From a candidate division KSB1 bacterium (GTDB lineage: Bacteria > Zhuqueibacterota > JdFR-76 > DREG01), in assembly GCA_022566355.1 (NCBI GenBank), contig JADFJB010000055.1, forward strand, positions 1 to 27,813: a stretch of DNA of 27,813 nt. Direction: 5' to 3'. The position numbers were made by a program, and so were the translations under genes. The notes under the pieces were generated by a model. It worked only from the letters and a program-made list of their open reading frames with translations. It searched no databases and had not been told where the DNA came from. Below, one piece after another: positions 8,121 through 16,934 of the stretch (position 1 is its first letter; every line of letters starts with the position of its first letter).

Positions 8121-8420
8121 CAAAAAATCTGATTCAATCATTGGGAGAAAATAGAAACGAAAAGAAATTCTGATAATAAGCTCTAAACCTGTTCCTGACA
8201 GAGCCTGCCCCTGATGGCAGGTTCAGGGGTTCAGGAATTCTAGACAAACTACAATAACCAACAACAATCAGAACTTGTAAAACTATTAATACCATTCAAA
8301 AATATATATCAAACGCAATGCATTCTTAATTTGTATGGACTAAAATGAAATCAATATTTTTGAATTGTAAATAATTATCATTATATTTAGAACCTAAAAA
8401 AATAGTGAATTTTTTTTGTC
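8121..8420. other. 300-nt intergenic region before phzF-like gene
   Basis: No gene seen. A hairpin with arms CCTGCC (8204-8209) and GGCAGG (8216-8221), extended imperfectly by CTGACAG/TTCAGG, sits within it. The last 150 nt are very AT-rich and could hold the promoter of the following gene, but I cannot assign boxes with confidence. Confidence 0.4.
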
Positions 8421-9200
8421 ATGAAAATCCCAATCTACCAAATAGATGCGTTTACGAGCAAGGTGTTTTCCGGAAATCCGGCTGCTGTCTGTCCATTGGA
8501 TGAGTGGCTAGAGGATTCAATACTGCAGTCTATCGCATTAGAAAACAATCTATCCGAAACTGCGTTTTTTATTCCTGAATCGGAAGGATATCATTTACGC
8601 TGGTTTACTCCAGTTGCAGAAGTGGATTTGTGTGGCCATGCGACTTTAGCTACTGCATATGTCATTTTTAACGACATTAATACAAGGATCGAAAAGGTTT
8701 CATTTCAAACAAGAAGCGGTTTGTTGATCGTTACCAGTAAGGCCAATTTGCTGCAGCTGGATTTTCCCGCCCAGCCACCTGAACCCTGTGAAGCGGATCA
8801 AAAATTATTGCAAGCTTTAGGAGGAAACCCGCTTCATGTATTGCAAAATGATGATTATTTCGTAACCTATGAAACTGAAGCAGAAATCAGGAACCTAAAA
8901 CCCAATATGCAATTGTTGAATACCGTGGACTCTAGAGGAGTCATCGTTACCGCCAAAGGAGACCAGGCAGATTTTGTTTCCCGATTTTTCGCTCCGAGAT
9001 ACGGCATACCGGAAGACCCAGTGACAGGATCTGCCCATTGCGCTTTGATTCCATATTGGTCGGATAAGCTTGGCAAAACCAAATTACATGCGTACCAGCT
9101 TTCAGCTCGTGGAGGAGAATTATTTTGTGAACACAATGGCGATCGTGTGATTATTGCCGGTTGTTGTGTTAAATATATGGAGGGTTTTATCACGATATAA
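8421..9200 (+). CDS. PhzF family isomerase/epimerase-like protein
   Basis: A cytoplasmic member of the PhzF/diaminopimelate epimerase-fold superfamily; phenazine synthesis itself is unlikely with no other phz genes here, so the substrate is unknown. Recognisable parts are the N-terminal QIDAFTSKVFSGNPAAVCPL (residues 7-26), the catalytic glutamate E46 in LSETAFF, the LCGHATLA motif (70-77) and DPVTGSAHCAL in the second half. The length of 259 aa is normal. The two pseudo-repeated halves of the fold are complete. No good ribosome-binding site precedes the ATG, which lies after a T run. The fused E1 gene follows 133 nt downstream on the same strand. Confidence 0.9.
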   Translation: MKIPIYQIDAFTSKVFSGNPAAVCPLDEWLEDSILQSIALENNLSETAFFIPESEGYHLRWFTPVAEVDLCGHATLATAYVIFNDINTRIEKVSFQTRSGLLIVTSKANLLQLDFPAQPPEPCEADQKLLQALGGNPLHVLQNDDYFVTYETEAEIRNLKPNMQLLNTVDSRGVIVTAKGDQADFVSRFFAPRYGIPEDPVTGSAHCALIPYWSDKLGKTKLHAYQLSARGGELFCEHNGDRVIIAGCCVKYMEGFITI

Positions 9201-9333
9201 TCTGGTTTAATATCTACTCCATCCCGTAGTGGCTTTTTATTTAACAGTAAATAATTTGTTTTTTTGCTCAATCAAACTTTTTGCCGATAATAAATAAGCT
9301 TGTTCTTTTAATAAACACCAAAGGACATTGAAT

Positions 9334-11757
9334 ATGCTGGAGACCAAAGAAAAGACTATAAAGTTAAAATCAATCACGCTATCAAAAGAAGAAATCATTA
9401 GTGATTATCGCTTAGCTTTCAAGAATCGGCAAGCCTGTGTACTGGGCCGGAGAGAGGTAATGGGAGGAAAAGCCAAGTTCGGCATTTTTGGTGATGGCAA
9501 AGAAATCCCACAAATCGCATTAGCCAAAGCTTTTCGGTTGGGAGATATTCGTTCCGGGTATTATCGAGATCAAACCCTTGTGATGGCGTTAGGTATTCAC
9601 ACAATCCACGAATTTTTTGCACAACTATATGCACATACAGATGTTGAAGCCGAACCCGCTACCGCCGGTCGTTCCATGAACTGCCATTTTGCAACAAGGA
9701 GCCTCTCTGATGATGGCAGTTGGAAAGATATGATGTCTGAATACAATTCTGCTTCGGACATTTCTCCAACGGGCTCACAAATGCCGAAACTGGTAGGATT
9801 GTCCTACGCTTCTAAATTGTATCGCGAATTGAAAGAACTGCAATCGTTCAAACAATTTTCTAATAATGGAAATGAAATTGCATTTGGAACCATTGGTAAT
9901 GCCAGCTGTGCAGAAGGAATGTTTTGGGAATCTATTAATGCGATCGGTGTTTTAAAAGCCCCCATGGTGCTTTCCATTTGGGATGATCATTATGGCATTT
10001 CCGTTCCAAACGAAGAACAAGTTACCAAAGAAAATATTTCAGAGCTATTGAAAGGTTTCCAACGAAAGCCGGGTAACAATCCTGGTTATGACATCTACAC
10101 GGTTAAAGGATGGCAATACCCGGAATTAATCGAAATCTACCAGAAAGCTGCAAAAATTGCCAGGGAGCAACATGTCCCTTCAATCATCCATGTGACTGAA
10201 ATCACCCAACCCCAGGGCCACTCTACATCGGGAAGTCATGAGCGTTATAAATCTAAAGAAAGGCTTGTATGGGAGGATGAGTTTGACGGCATCAGGAAGA
10301 TGCGGGAATGGATGATTGGTGAAGAGATAGCCACTGCTGAAGAAATGGATGAATACGAAGAAAAAGATAAAAAATTAGTGATCAAAATCAGGGATGAGGC
10401 CTGGGAGAGTTTTCTGTCTCCGATTCGACAGGAAGTGGATGATGTGGCAAGAATGATTGATGATTTGGCTGAAGATTCATCGCAATCGACTGAATTGAAA
10501 AAAGTCAAGAATTCCCTGATCAGTATTCCAAATCCGTTGCGCCGAAACGTGATGCCTGCAGTAAAGGACGCCTTAATTTTGGTCAGGAATGAAGATTCAC
10601 AAGCCAGGCAAAATTTAATCGATTGGAAGAAAAAACAAGAAGATTTGAATGAAGATCGTTACAGTTCCCATTTGCACAGCCAGTCGATAGAATCTGCCCT
10701 CAATGTAGCAGAGATCAAACCGATTTTTTCTGATGATTCTCCTATAATTAATGGTTCTGAAATTTTAAATAAATGTTTTGATGCCGCACTTGGACGGGAT
10801 CCCCGGGTCATTGCATTCGGGCAGGATGTTGGCAAGCTTGGCGACGTTAACCAGGGGTTTAAAGGTCTGCAGGAGAAATATGGCAAGCTAAGGGTTTCAG
10901 ACACTGGAATTCGTGAATGCACGATCATCGGTCAAGCGATTGGTATGGCTTTGCGTGGATTACGACCCATTGCTGAAATTCAGTATCTGGACTATCTCCT
11001 GTATGCCATCCAAATTATATCCGATGATTTGGCTACCCTGCATTGGCGCACCAAAGGCGGTCAGAAGGCGCCTGTCATTATCCGATCGAGAGGCCATAGG
11101 CTTGAGGGTATCTGGCATGCCGGCTCGCCCATGGGGGCCATTTGTCACCTACTTAGAGGAATGCATATCCTGGTTCCACGCAATATGACGCAAGCAGCCG
11201 GATTCTACAATACTCTACTGCAATCTGATGAGCCATGCTTAATAGTGGAGGTATTAAACGGATATCGATTGAAAGAAAAATTACCGGATAATATTAGTGA
11301 ATTTACTGTCCCATTGGGTGTATCGGAAATTTTGCGAGAAGGTAAAGATGTTACACTTGTTACCTATGGCGCTTGCTGCCGGATTGCATTAGAGGCTGCC
11401 GAGCACTTAAAAAAGACAGGTATCGAAACAGAAATTATCGATGTACAATCTCTTTTGCCTTTTGATACCCGAGGCATGATCCTGGAATCTTTGAAGAAGA
11501 CCAGCCGCATTGTTTTTCTTGATGAAGATGTACCAGGTGGTTGTACAGCCTACATGATGCAAGAAGTATTGGAGAAACAAAAAGGCTATTATTGGCTTGA
11601 TTCCGAGCCTCGGACTCTGCCGGCCAAACCGCATAGAACTGCGTTTGGATCTGATGGCGATTATTTCTCCAAACCGAATGTCGAGCAAATTTTTGAGACC
11701 ATTTATGAATTGATGCATGAGGCTGACCCTGGGAAATACCCATTGTTCTATAAGTAA
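9334..11757 (+). CDS. Fused alpha-beta E1 component of a 2-oxoacid dehydrogenase complex
   Basis: Thiamine diphosphate-dependent 2-oxoacid (branched-chain or pyruvate type) dehydrogenase E1, with alpha and beta chains joined in one polypeptide of 807 aa. The alpha part covers about residues 20-330 (YYRDQTLVMALG, GRSMNCHFA, then GNASCAEGMFWESINAIGVL at 188-207 and WDDHYGISVP). The beta part starts near 470 (RDPRVIAFGQDVGKLGDVNQG) and runs to the end (RGLRPIAEIQYLDYL, FDTRGMI). The classic ThDP motif GDG...NN is replaced by GNA...DD, which I recall as usual for Bacteroidota-type fused E1. I choose ATG 9334 because AAGGA lies at a good distance; TTG 9328 is in frame but too close. No E2 or E3 gene is nearby. 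Confidence 0.88.
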   Translation: MLETKEKTIKLKSITLSKEEIISDYRLAFKNRQACVLGRREVMGGKAKFGIFGDGKEIPQIALAKAFRLGDIRSGYYRDQTLVMALGIHTIHEFFAQLYAHTDVEAEPATAGRSMNCHFATRSLSDDGSWKDMMSEYNSASDISPTGSQMPKLVGLSYASKLYRELKELQSFKQFSNNGNEIAFGTIGNASCAEGMFWESINAIGVLKAPMVLSIWDDHYGISVPNEEQVTKENISELLKGFQRKPGNNPGYDIYTVKGWQYPELIEIYQKAAKIAREQHVPSIIHVTEITQPQGHSTSGSHERYKSKERLVWEDEFDGIRKMREWMIGEEIATAEEMDEYEEKDKKLVIKIRDEAWESFLSPIRQEVDDVARMIDDLAEDSSQSTELKKVKNSLISIPNPLRRNVMPAVKDALILVRNEDSQARQNLIDWKKKQEDLNEDRYSSHLHSQSIESALNVAEIKPIFSDDSPIINGSEILNKCFDAALGRDPRVIAFGQDVGKLGDVNQGFKGLQEKYGKLRVSDTGIRECTIIGQAIGMALRGLRPIAEIQYLDYLLYAIQIISDDLATLHWRTKGGQKAPVIIRSRGHRLEGIWHAGSPMGAICHLLRGMHILVPRNMTQAAGFYNTLLQSDEPCLIVEVLNGYRLKEKLPDNISEFTVPLGVSEILREGKDVTLVTYGACCRIALEAAEHLKKTGIETEIIDVQSLLPFDTRGMILESLKKTSRIVFLDEDVPGGCTAYMMQEVLEKQKGYYWLDSEPRTLPAKPHRTAFGSDGDYFSKPNVEQIFETIYELMHEADPGKYPLFYK

Positions 11758-11784
11758 GATATTAACAATTTGGACGTAACTATT

Positions 11785-12075
11785 CAGCCTCAAAGTCTCT
11801 AAGACTCAAAGGATAAAACTATAAACGAATATTTTCCAAGTAATAAAGAAGAATTCCAACTATTCAGCCATTAGCTTTTAGCTGTTTGCCTTTAGCTTAC
11901 TGATGAGATTGTTACTCATTTTTTGTTCACTATTTTAACTGATCCATAATCACTTAACCATCTTTTATTGGGATTAAATGCCAATAGCTAACAGCCAAAA
12001 ACCAATAGCCGAACAATTTCAAAAAAGGGCATCAAAAGATTCATTATATGAACTTTGAGCCTTTGAGTCTTGTAT
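11785..12075. repeat. Nested inverted-repeat element between E1 and propeller lipoprotein
   Basis: Outer arms: CAAAGTCTCTAAGACTCAAAGG (11791-11812) against the reverse complement of 12052-12072 (ACTTTGAGCCTTTGAGTCTT). Inner arms: a run of AGCCATTAGCTTTTAGCTGT (about 11868-11885) against CCAATAGCTAACAGCCAAAAACCAATAGCC (about 11981-12010). The whole 411-nt gap between the two genes thus folds on itself as a nested imperfect palindrome with no coding potential. It may also act as a transcription terminator for the E1 gene. Confidence 0.65.
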
Positions 12076-12168
12076 GAAAAGTTAAACTCACACTTAAAAT
12101 AATAAAAAAAACATCCTCATTTGTTTTACTGAAGGAGAAAGATCATCAAAAATTTCGAATTTAAAAAA

Positions 12169-13071
12169 ATGATCAACTATAGTTTTTTGCTTTTTGGGTT
12201 ATTTTGTGCGCTTGCATCGCCAGCTTGCTCTCAAAACAAAGTTAAACATTTGAAGCTGATAAAAGCCCTTCCGGTCGATTGGATTGAGCAAGTTGAACCT
12301 TCAGGTCTAACGAAGTTCAACGATGTGTTGTTCACCATTTCCGACGATCACGATATCATTTTCAAAATTATTTTTGAAGAAGATCGAGTGGTCTTGGAGC
12401 CATATATTGAGCTTGATTTGCCTGAACCTAAAGAAGTTAAAAAATACGATTTTGAAGGCATCACCGTTGATAACCAGGGGAATTTTTATCTTGCCAGTGA
12501 ATCAACTTTTCGCATATTAAAAGTGAGTCCGGATGGCCAAGAAATGGATTGGATAACTCCAAGTTTGGAATATTTTGGAAAGGAAAAAGGCTTATTCAAA
12601 AAAAATAACGCCAATTTTGAAGGATTAACATTTATCGATGATCATCAATTCATCCTCTGTGCCGAGCGTGAGCCAAGGGGGTTTATCCAAGTGAATACTG
12701 AGAAAATACCGGATGAGATCTATGTAACTGTAAATAATAGATCAAGTCGAAAATGGCCTAAAAAACGTCCGCTCGATTATACCGGTTTACATTTTACCGG
12801 TAATTCATTATTTGTATTAGAAAGAGGCGCCAGCACAATTTGTGAAATCGTTGTGGAAAAAGGTACAGTATTAGAAAAAAGTGTTTGGTCTTATGCGAAA
12901 ATTGAAACAAGCAAGGCGTTAAAATATAAAAATATGAAATACGGTCGCGGCGAAGGACTTTACATAGACGAGAACAATGTTTATGTGATTTTGGACAACA
13001 ATGGCGATAAGAGAAAATATGATTCTTCGGATAGGCGGCCATTGCTTCTCATTATGGAGAGACCTAAGTAA
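12169..13071 (+). CDS. Predicted lipoprotein with beta-propeller (phytase-esterase-like/SdiA-regulated type)
   Basis: An exported protein of 300 aa with an N-terminal signal and a likely lipobox at ASPAC (C20). The body shows propeller-like repeats that begin with EPSGLTKFNDVLFTISD, then DFEGITVDNQGNFYLASE, NFEGLTFIDDHQFILCAERE and GEGLYIDENNVYVILDNNGD. This pattern of 'EG(L/I)..' blades resembles the esterase-like-activity-of-phytase and SdiA-regulated families; enzymatic activity is unproven. The ribosome-binding site AAGGAGAAAG at 12132-12140 is 28 nt from the ATG. An in-frame ATC at 12145 with N-terminus IKNFEFKK would suit the site better, so the true start may be upstream and non-canonical. 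Confidence 0.7.
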   Translation: MINYSFLLFGLFCALASPACSQNKVKHLKLIKALPVDWIEQVEPSGLTKFNDVLFTISDDHDIIFKIIFEEDRVVLEPYIELDLPEPKEVKKYDFEGITVDNQGNFYLASESTFRILKVSPDGQEMDWITPSLEYFGKEKGLFKKNNANFEGLTFIDDHQFILCAEREPRGFIQVNTEKIPDEIYVTVNNRSSRKWPKKRPLDYTGLHFTGNSLFVLERGASTICEIVVEKGTVLEKSVWSYAKIETSKALKYKNMKYGRGEGLYIDENNVYVILDNNGDKRKYDSSDRRPLLLIMERPK

Positions 13072-13193
13072 AAAGGTTTACAAATCCCAAATAACCGAAT
13101 TTCTATGCAAAGTTTAAAATGTCAAATTATTTAACATTAATAAGACTTATGCGAAGCCGGAAAAGACAAATCCTCCATTAAATAGTATTCCAA

Positions 13194-13340
13194 CTATTGC
13201 ATCAATAACATCTTCCTGGATTTTACAAAATTGCCCCCTTAATCTGTAAATGTAGACTCCGCTGGACACCTTTACTCCGGCTTCATTTTTACCATCTCAT
13301 CATTGTTTTACCTGCGAAATAAGTAAGTTCTCTAAACCAC
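13194..13340 (-). pseudogene. Remnant of a C-terminal secretion-sorting (T9SS/FlgD-like) domain
   Basis: Read on the minus strand in pieces: FRELTYFAGKTMMRW (about 13337-13293), DGKNEAGVKVSSGVYIYRL (from 13296) and, after a +1 shift in a T run near 13229, FVKSRKMLLMQ then TAG at 13194-13196. These match the ends of the intact proteins at 20084-22096 and 24664-27294 (G..SGVY.YRL....VQ.RK.ILLR). At least two frameshifts separate the pieces, one next to DGKN where a few bases seem lost. No body of the parent protein remains, since the SpoIIE gene begins 43 nt away. It is a relic of a surface protein. Confidence 0.8.
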
Positions 13341-13382
13341 ATATCTTAATTTTAATAAGAACCGGTCAATAGTAGCCTTACT

Positions 13383-14900
13383 TCAGCGCTTTCGCTTTAT
13401 GATAATTATTGTCATGTCGTCATTCTGCGATGCATCACCGAAGTGCAAATTGGCTGCAGCAATGATCTTCTCAATGATTTCGCTGGCAGAATCTCCGCTA
13501 TTGTGTTGGACAATTTCCTGAAGTCTTTCCTCACCAAATTCTTCCATCCGTTCATTCATGGCTTCAGAAATTCCGTCTGAATAAATTAGCAACAGGTCGT
13601 TCGGATGAATGGATATCTCATCTCTCACATAGGAGACATTCTCTTTAAGACCAAGGGCAATCCCCCGGGTTTCCAGTGGGACAGGTTTTTTTCCCGCAGA
13701 GAAAAGGATCGGTAAATTGTGTCCGGCATTAGTATAACATAAGGTATTTTTCCGGGTATCCAAAATTCCATAAAAAAGAGAAACAAATGTTCGCGAGTCC
13801 GTACTGTGGAATAAAAGTTTATTTGCCCCCTCGAGACAGCCATCTGCATTTACATCGAAAAATGTTTGTCCTCGAATAGTTGCCTGCAGGTTTGACATCA
13901 CCAGGGAAGCTGCCAGTCCCTTGCCGCTTACATCTCCCAACCCGATCGCTAGTTGATCATCATCCAGACGGATAAAATCATAATAATCTCCCCCAACATT
14001 TAAAGCGGGAATACTCATTCCGACAATATCGTAGCCATCGATTTCGGGGTTGGACTTTGGCAGGAGATTTATTTGAATATTTCTTGCCATTTTCGCTTCT
14101 TCCACCACCCTGATTCGCGTCTCCTCTGCTTTCCTGCGTTCGGTAATGTCGCGATAGATTGCATAAACTCCCATCTGTTTGCCATTATTAATAATAGGAG
14201 CCCCGATAATCCAGACATCAATAAGAGACCCGTCTTTACGTTTACGTTTTGTATCACTGTCAGTTCTTTGGCCATGAACCACCATCTTGGAATTCGCAGC
14301 AGCATGTTCTTTGTACTCTTCTGAAACGACCAAATCATTTATTGGCTTTCCGATTGCTTCCTCACGAGAATAACCAAACATTCTTGTGAATTCGTCATTG
14401 ACATTAACCACAATATCATTGTTGTCATGCAATACAATCGCCTCGGGGGCGCTATTGAACAACTCTTCAAGATAAATCTTCTCAACATTCAGTTCTTCTT
14501 CCGCTTGTTTGCGTTCGGTAATATCACGATGATAGATAGCATATACCCCCATCTGGTTATCGCCGTGAAGGATACGGGCATGCAGAATCGAAACATCAAA
14601 CAATGTTCCGTCCTTACGTTTGCGTTTTGATTCAACTTCTACTGTTTGGCCATGAATTACTCTATTGAAATTTTCAGATACTTCATCCTGGAATTCCTTT
14701 GAAGCAACCAACTCATTTACCGGCATTCCGATTGCTTCCTCGCTGGAATAGCCAAACAATCTTGTGAATTCGTCATTTACCTTAACCACAATATTATTGT
14801 TGTCATGCAGTACAATAGCCTCAGGATCGCTATTGAACAACTTTTCAAAATAAGCTTTTTGAATACGTAACTCTTCTTCTGCTTTCTTGGTTTCGGTCAT
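13383..14900 (-). CDS. Two PAS domains plus SpoIIE/PP2C-type phosphatase
   Basis: Cytoplasmic signalling phosphatase: PAS sensors coupled to a SpoIIE/RsbU-type PP2C domain, likely to dephosphorylate an anti-sigma-factor antagonist. Numbered from GTG 14909 (505 aa from the ATG used here), PAS 1 is about 13-135, PAS 2 about 140-260, and SpoIIE about 290-506. Metal-binding acids appear as NVGGDYYDF (D308), GDVSGKG (D326), SDG (444-446) and NDDMT (496-500). The two PAS units are near copies (FNSxPEAIVLHDNN...VNDEFTRxFGYSxEEAIGxP), a recent tandem duplication. I choose ATG 14900, with weak GGAAAG before it; GTG 14909 is possible. No transmembrane segment and no antagonist or anti-sigma gene beside it. 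Confidence 0.93.
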   Translation of the reverse strand: MTETKKAEEELRIQKAYFEKLFNSDPEAIVLHDNNNIVVKVNDEFTRLFGYSSEEAIGMPVNELVASKEFQDEVSENFNRVIHGQTVEVESKRKRKDGTLFDVSILHARILHGDNQMGVYAIYHRDITERKQAEEELNVEKIYLEELFNSAPEAIVLHDNNDIVVNVNDEFTRMFGYSREEAIGKPINDLVVSEEYKEHAAANSKMVVHGQRTDSDTKRKRKDGSLIDVWIIGAPIINNGKQMGVYAIYRDITERRKAEETRIRVVEEAKMARNIQINLLPKSNPEIDGYDIVGMSIPALNVGGDYYDFIRLDDDQLAIGLGDVSGKGLAASLVMSNLQATIRGQTFFDVNADGCLEGANKLLFHSTDSRTFVSLFYGILDTRKNTLCYTNAGHNLPILFSAGKKPVPLETRGIALGLKENVSYVRDEISIHPNDLLLIYSDGISEAMNERMEEFGEERLQEIVQHNSGDSASEIIEKIIAAANLHFGDASQNDDMTIIIIKRKR

Positions 14901-15130
14901 ACTTTCCACAGTTTTATCACAATATACTATATTTTGCTTCAGTTTGTTGGACGTAGCCGCTTCTTTTCTATGGGTATTTAATCCTAGCCGTTAAGCTTTT
15001 TAGTATTTATTTACCCGACATTTCTCAGAATATAGAGCAAAATCCAAACATATTTAAGGTCCATCATAAAAATGAGTACTTTTAGATATTCTTAGGAAAA
15101 ACATAGCTTTGAAAATGATGCAAATCTTAA

Positions 15131-15190
15131 AACCGCTAAAGCGGTTGAAAACTATTGATAATCCTATTAATACCTGGCTTGAAGCCAGGT
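15131..15190. repeat. Double hairpin intergenic element
   Basis: AACCGCTAAAGCGGTT (15131-15146) is a perfect hairpin and ACCTGGCTTGAAGCCAGGT (15172-15190) is a second perfect hairpin, followed by GTTAATGACA. Paired hairpins with this wording occur as intergenic repeats in Bacteroidota-like genomes. It lies about 230 nt upstream of the SpoIIE gene. Confidence 0.75.
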
Positions 15191-15489
15191 GTTAATGACA
15201 AAAAAATGTTATAACGGTTTCAAAACATTGATCTATTTCATTTATCATTTTATAAATCTTGTTCGTCTTGTTAATCCTGCCTTAATACTTTTAGAAATAA
15301 GTATGCATTATTATGACGATCCATATTTAATCAATATAACTCTTTCTAGCAATGATATATTGATTTGGTTTGCACAAAATACATTATCTATCCAGCTCAG
15401 AACATATTATCTCAATTATTAGAAGAAAAAAAATTATACTTACATTTCATTGCATAAAGCATTCTCAATCATAAATGTTACGGCGCCAA
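15191..15489. other. AT-rich intergenic region without recognisable gene
   Basis: A 60-70 codon plus-strand frame crosses this region but has no ribosome-binding site, no start with support and no recognisable motif. A TATAAATCTTGTTCGTCTTG stretch followed by TTAATCCTG near 15250-15280 resembles the common CAGGATTAACAAGAT intergenic repeat. I see nothing else. Confidence 0.4.
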
Positions 15490-15687
15490 ACCGGAACAAA
15501 ACTTTGAGAGAGCACTCACCAAACCAATCAACTCCAGCCAAAAATATAGAAGCAAAGTATTCTCAATAAAGCTTGTTTAAAGTTCAGTTTTTTAATAACA
15601 GCTGTAAAATCTTCTATACGATGTCATATTCCATGTTTCACGGTCATTTCCGGATTCTCCACAACCGGCAAGGTCAATATTCATGAC
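15490..15687 (-). pseudogene. Decayed alpha/beta hydrolase, N-terminal half fragment
   Basis: On the minus strand, from 15687: VMNIDLAGCGESGNDRETW then NMTSY, which is the DLAGHGES-type strand-turn motif of alpha/beta hydrolases. After a frameshift the text continues EDFTAVIKKLNFKQA, the helix before the nucleophile elbow, and after a further shift IFLAGVDWFGE, the segment after the elbow. The GHSMGG nucleophile motif itself is missing, so a deletion has removed the active site. It is unrelated in sequence to the intact-looking hydrolase immediately downstream. No methionine start with a ribosome-binding site remains. Confidence 0.75.
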
Positions 15688-15742
15688 TTTATATTTTTAT
15701 AAAAAGTAAGAAACTCCCGAGAATTGTAATCTGCTATCCTTG

Positions 15743-16934
15743 CTAGCTAACACACCAGTCAAGAAAACGCTCAATAGCATAGAGTATCAATTGTCCGCTT
15801 GGACCGCTCATATTGAAATCGCAAGCGTGCGTTGCCCACGGCAAATGCAAGTAAAGGTTTGGCACGTCACTTGCGCGTAGCTTGCTGGCCAATCTGCGGC
15901 TTTGTTCTGGCGTAACCAACTCGTCTCGCCCGCCATGAATTAACAACGTCGGCGGTGTGTTAGCACCAACGTAATGAATGGGTGACGCGGCTCGATAAAT
16001 CTCTGGTAGTTCTGTCGGATTTCCACCCAAAAAGTCCTCCAGCACCTTTTTGGTATCGATAACAAGGGGTCTGGCCGGATGCGTGTAACCATAGTATAAA
16101 TCAGCGGGCCCATTATAGGGACACCACCCCTCGAATAGCTGGCTCATCTGAAGTATAGGCCGTATGCAGAGCCAGGTGTGCTCCAGCCGAACGTCCCAGT
16201 AAAACCAGGCGTTCCGGATCCAAGCCAAACTCCGAGGCGTGATCTCTGAGATAGGAAATGGCTGATTGAATGTCTGAGATAGGTGCAGGGTAACGAGAGT
16301 GCGGTACCAAACGGTAGCTTACAGCCGCCACTACGTAGCCTCTGCCGGCCAGGTAACTATTGAGATTGGGTAATTGTTTACTGTTACCGCTGCGCCAGGC
16401 GCCACCATGAATGACGATAACTCCCGGGCGGGCCTCATTGTCGGTTGTGGCTCTGTAGAGATCTAGAGTCAGTTCATTTCCATTTGTGCGACGATAGACA
16501 TGGGTGCTACTCTCAATAGTGCTGAACTCGACACCGAAAAAGAGGTCTGAGAAGTCTAATGGGTCTTGTCTCCCAAGCTCTACAAGGCTGCCTTTGTCAT
16601 TTTTGTTATCGAAGGCAATCTCGAATTTCTCTGGTAACTGGTTCTTCACCTGCAACGCACGAAGTATGGGCGTTATGCTAAGAAAGGACGCAATTAGTGC
16701 CAGCACGCCACTGAACCGGCCAAGCCATGAATGTCGCCAACCGGGTAAAAGAACAAGGAGTGAAAGTATTGCTAAAAAGTGGCCATATTCCGTCACGAGT
16801 ATTGCAGCCATCCAGAGGAGGCGCGTAGGGGCTTCAAAAATGGCTAACAACGAAAGAATAAAAACCAAAAGGGCGTACGCCAGTCGCACATAACGCGAGG
16901 TGATCGCCTTTAGAAAACTTGCTAGCCGTGCCAT
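15743..16934 (-). pseudogene. Membrane alpha/beta hydrolase (esterase-lipase type) split by a one-base frameshift
   Basis: Two overlapping frames (16113-16934 and 15743-16228) make one protein of about 396 aa. The first has three or four hydrophobic segments (residues 17-95), then the oxyanion motif VIHGGAWRSGN (174-184) and nucleophile GRSAG (S249), and stops after RGVVSL. The second resumes as YNGPADLYYGY and carries the acid in LIHGGRDELV and the histidine in ATHACDF. Reading CC instead of CCC on the minus strand (plus 16118-16120) restores GVVSYNGPADL, the usual wording of this family, so a single inserted base explains the break. All catalytic residues survive, so it is either very recently inactivated or a sequencing error. 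The product is likely a carboxylesterase; substrate unknown. Confidence 0.85.

Noticed and set aside
11407-11793. Minus-strand frames across the end of the E1 gene
   Set aside because: Shadow of the E1 beta coding region.
15189-15422. 77-codon plus-strand frame
   Set aside because: No start with a ribosome-binding site, AT-driven composition, begins inside a hairpin repeat.
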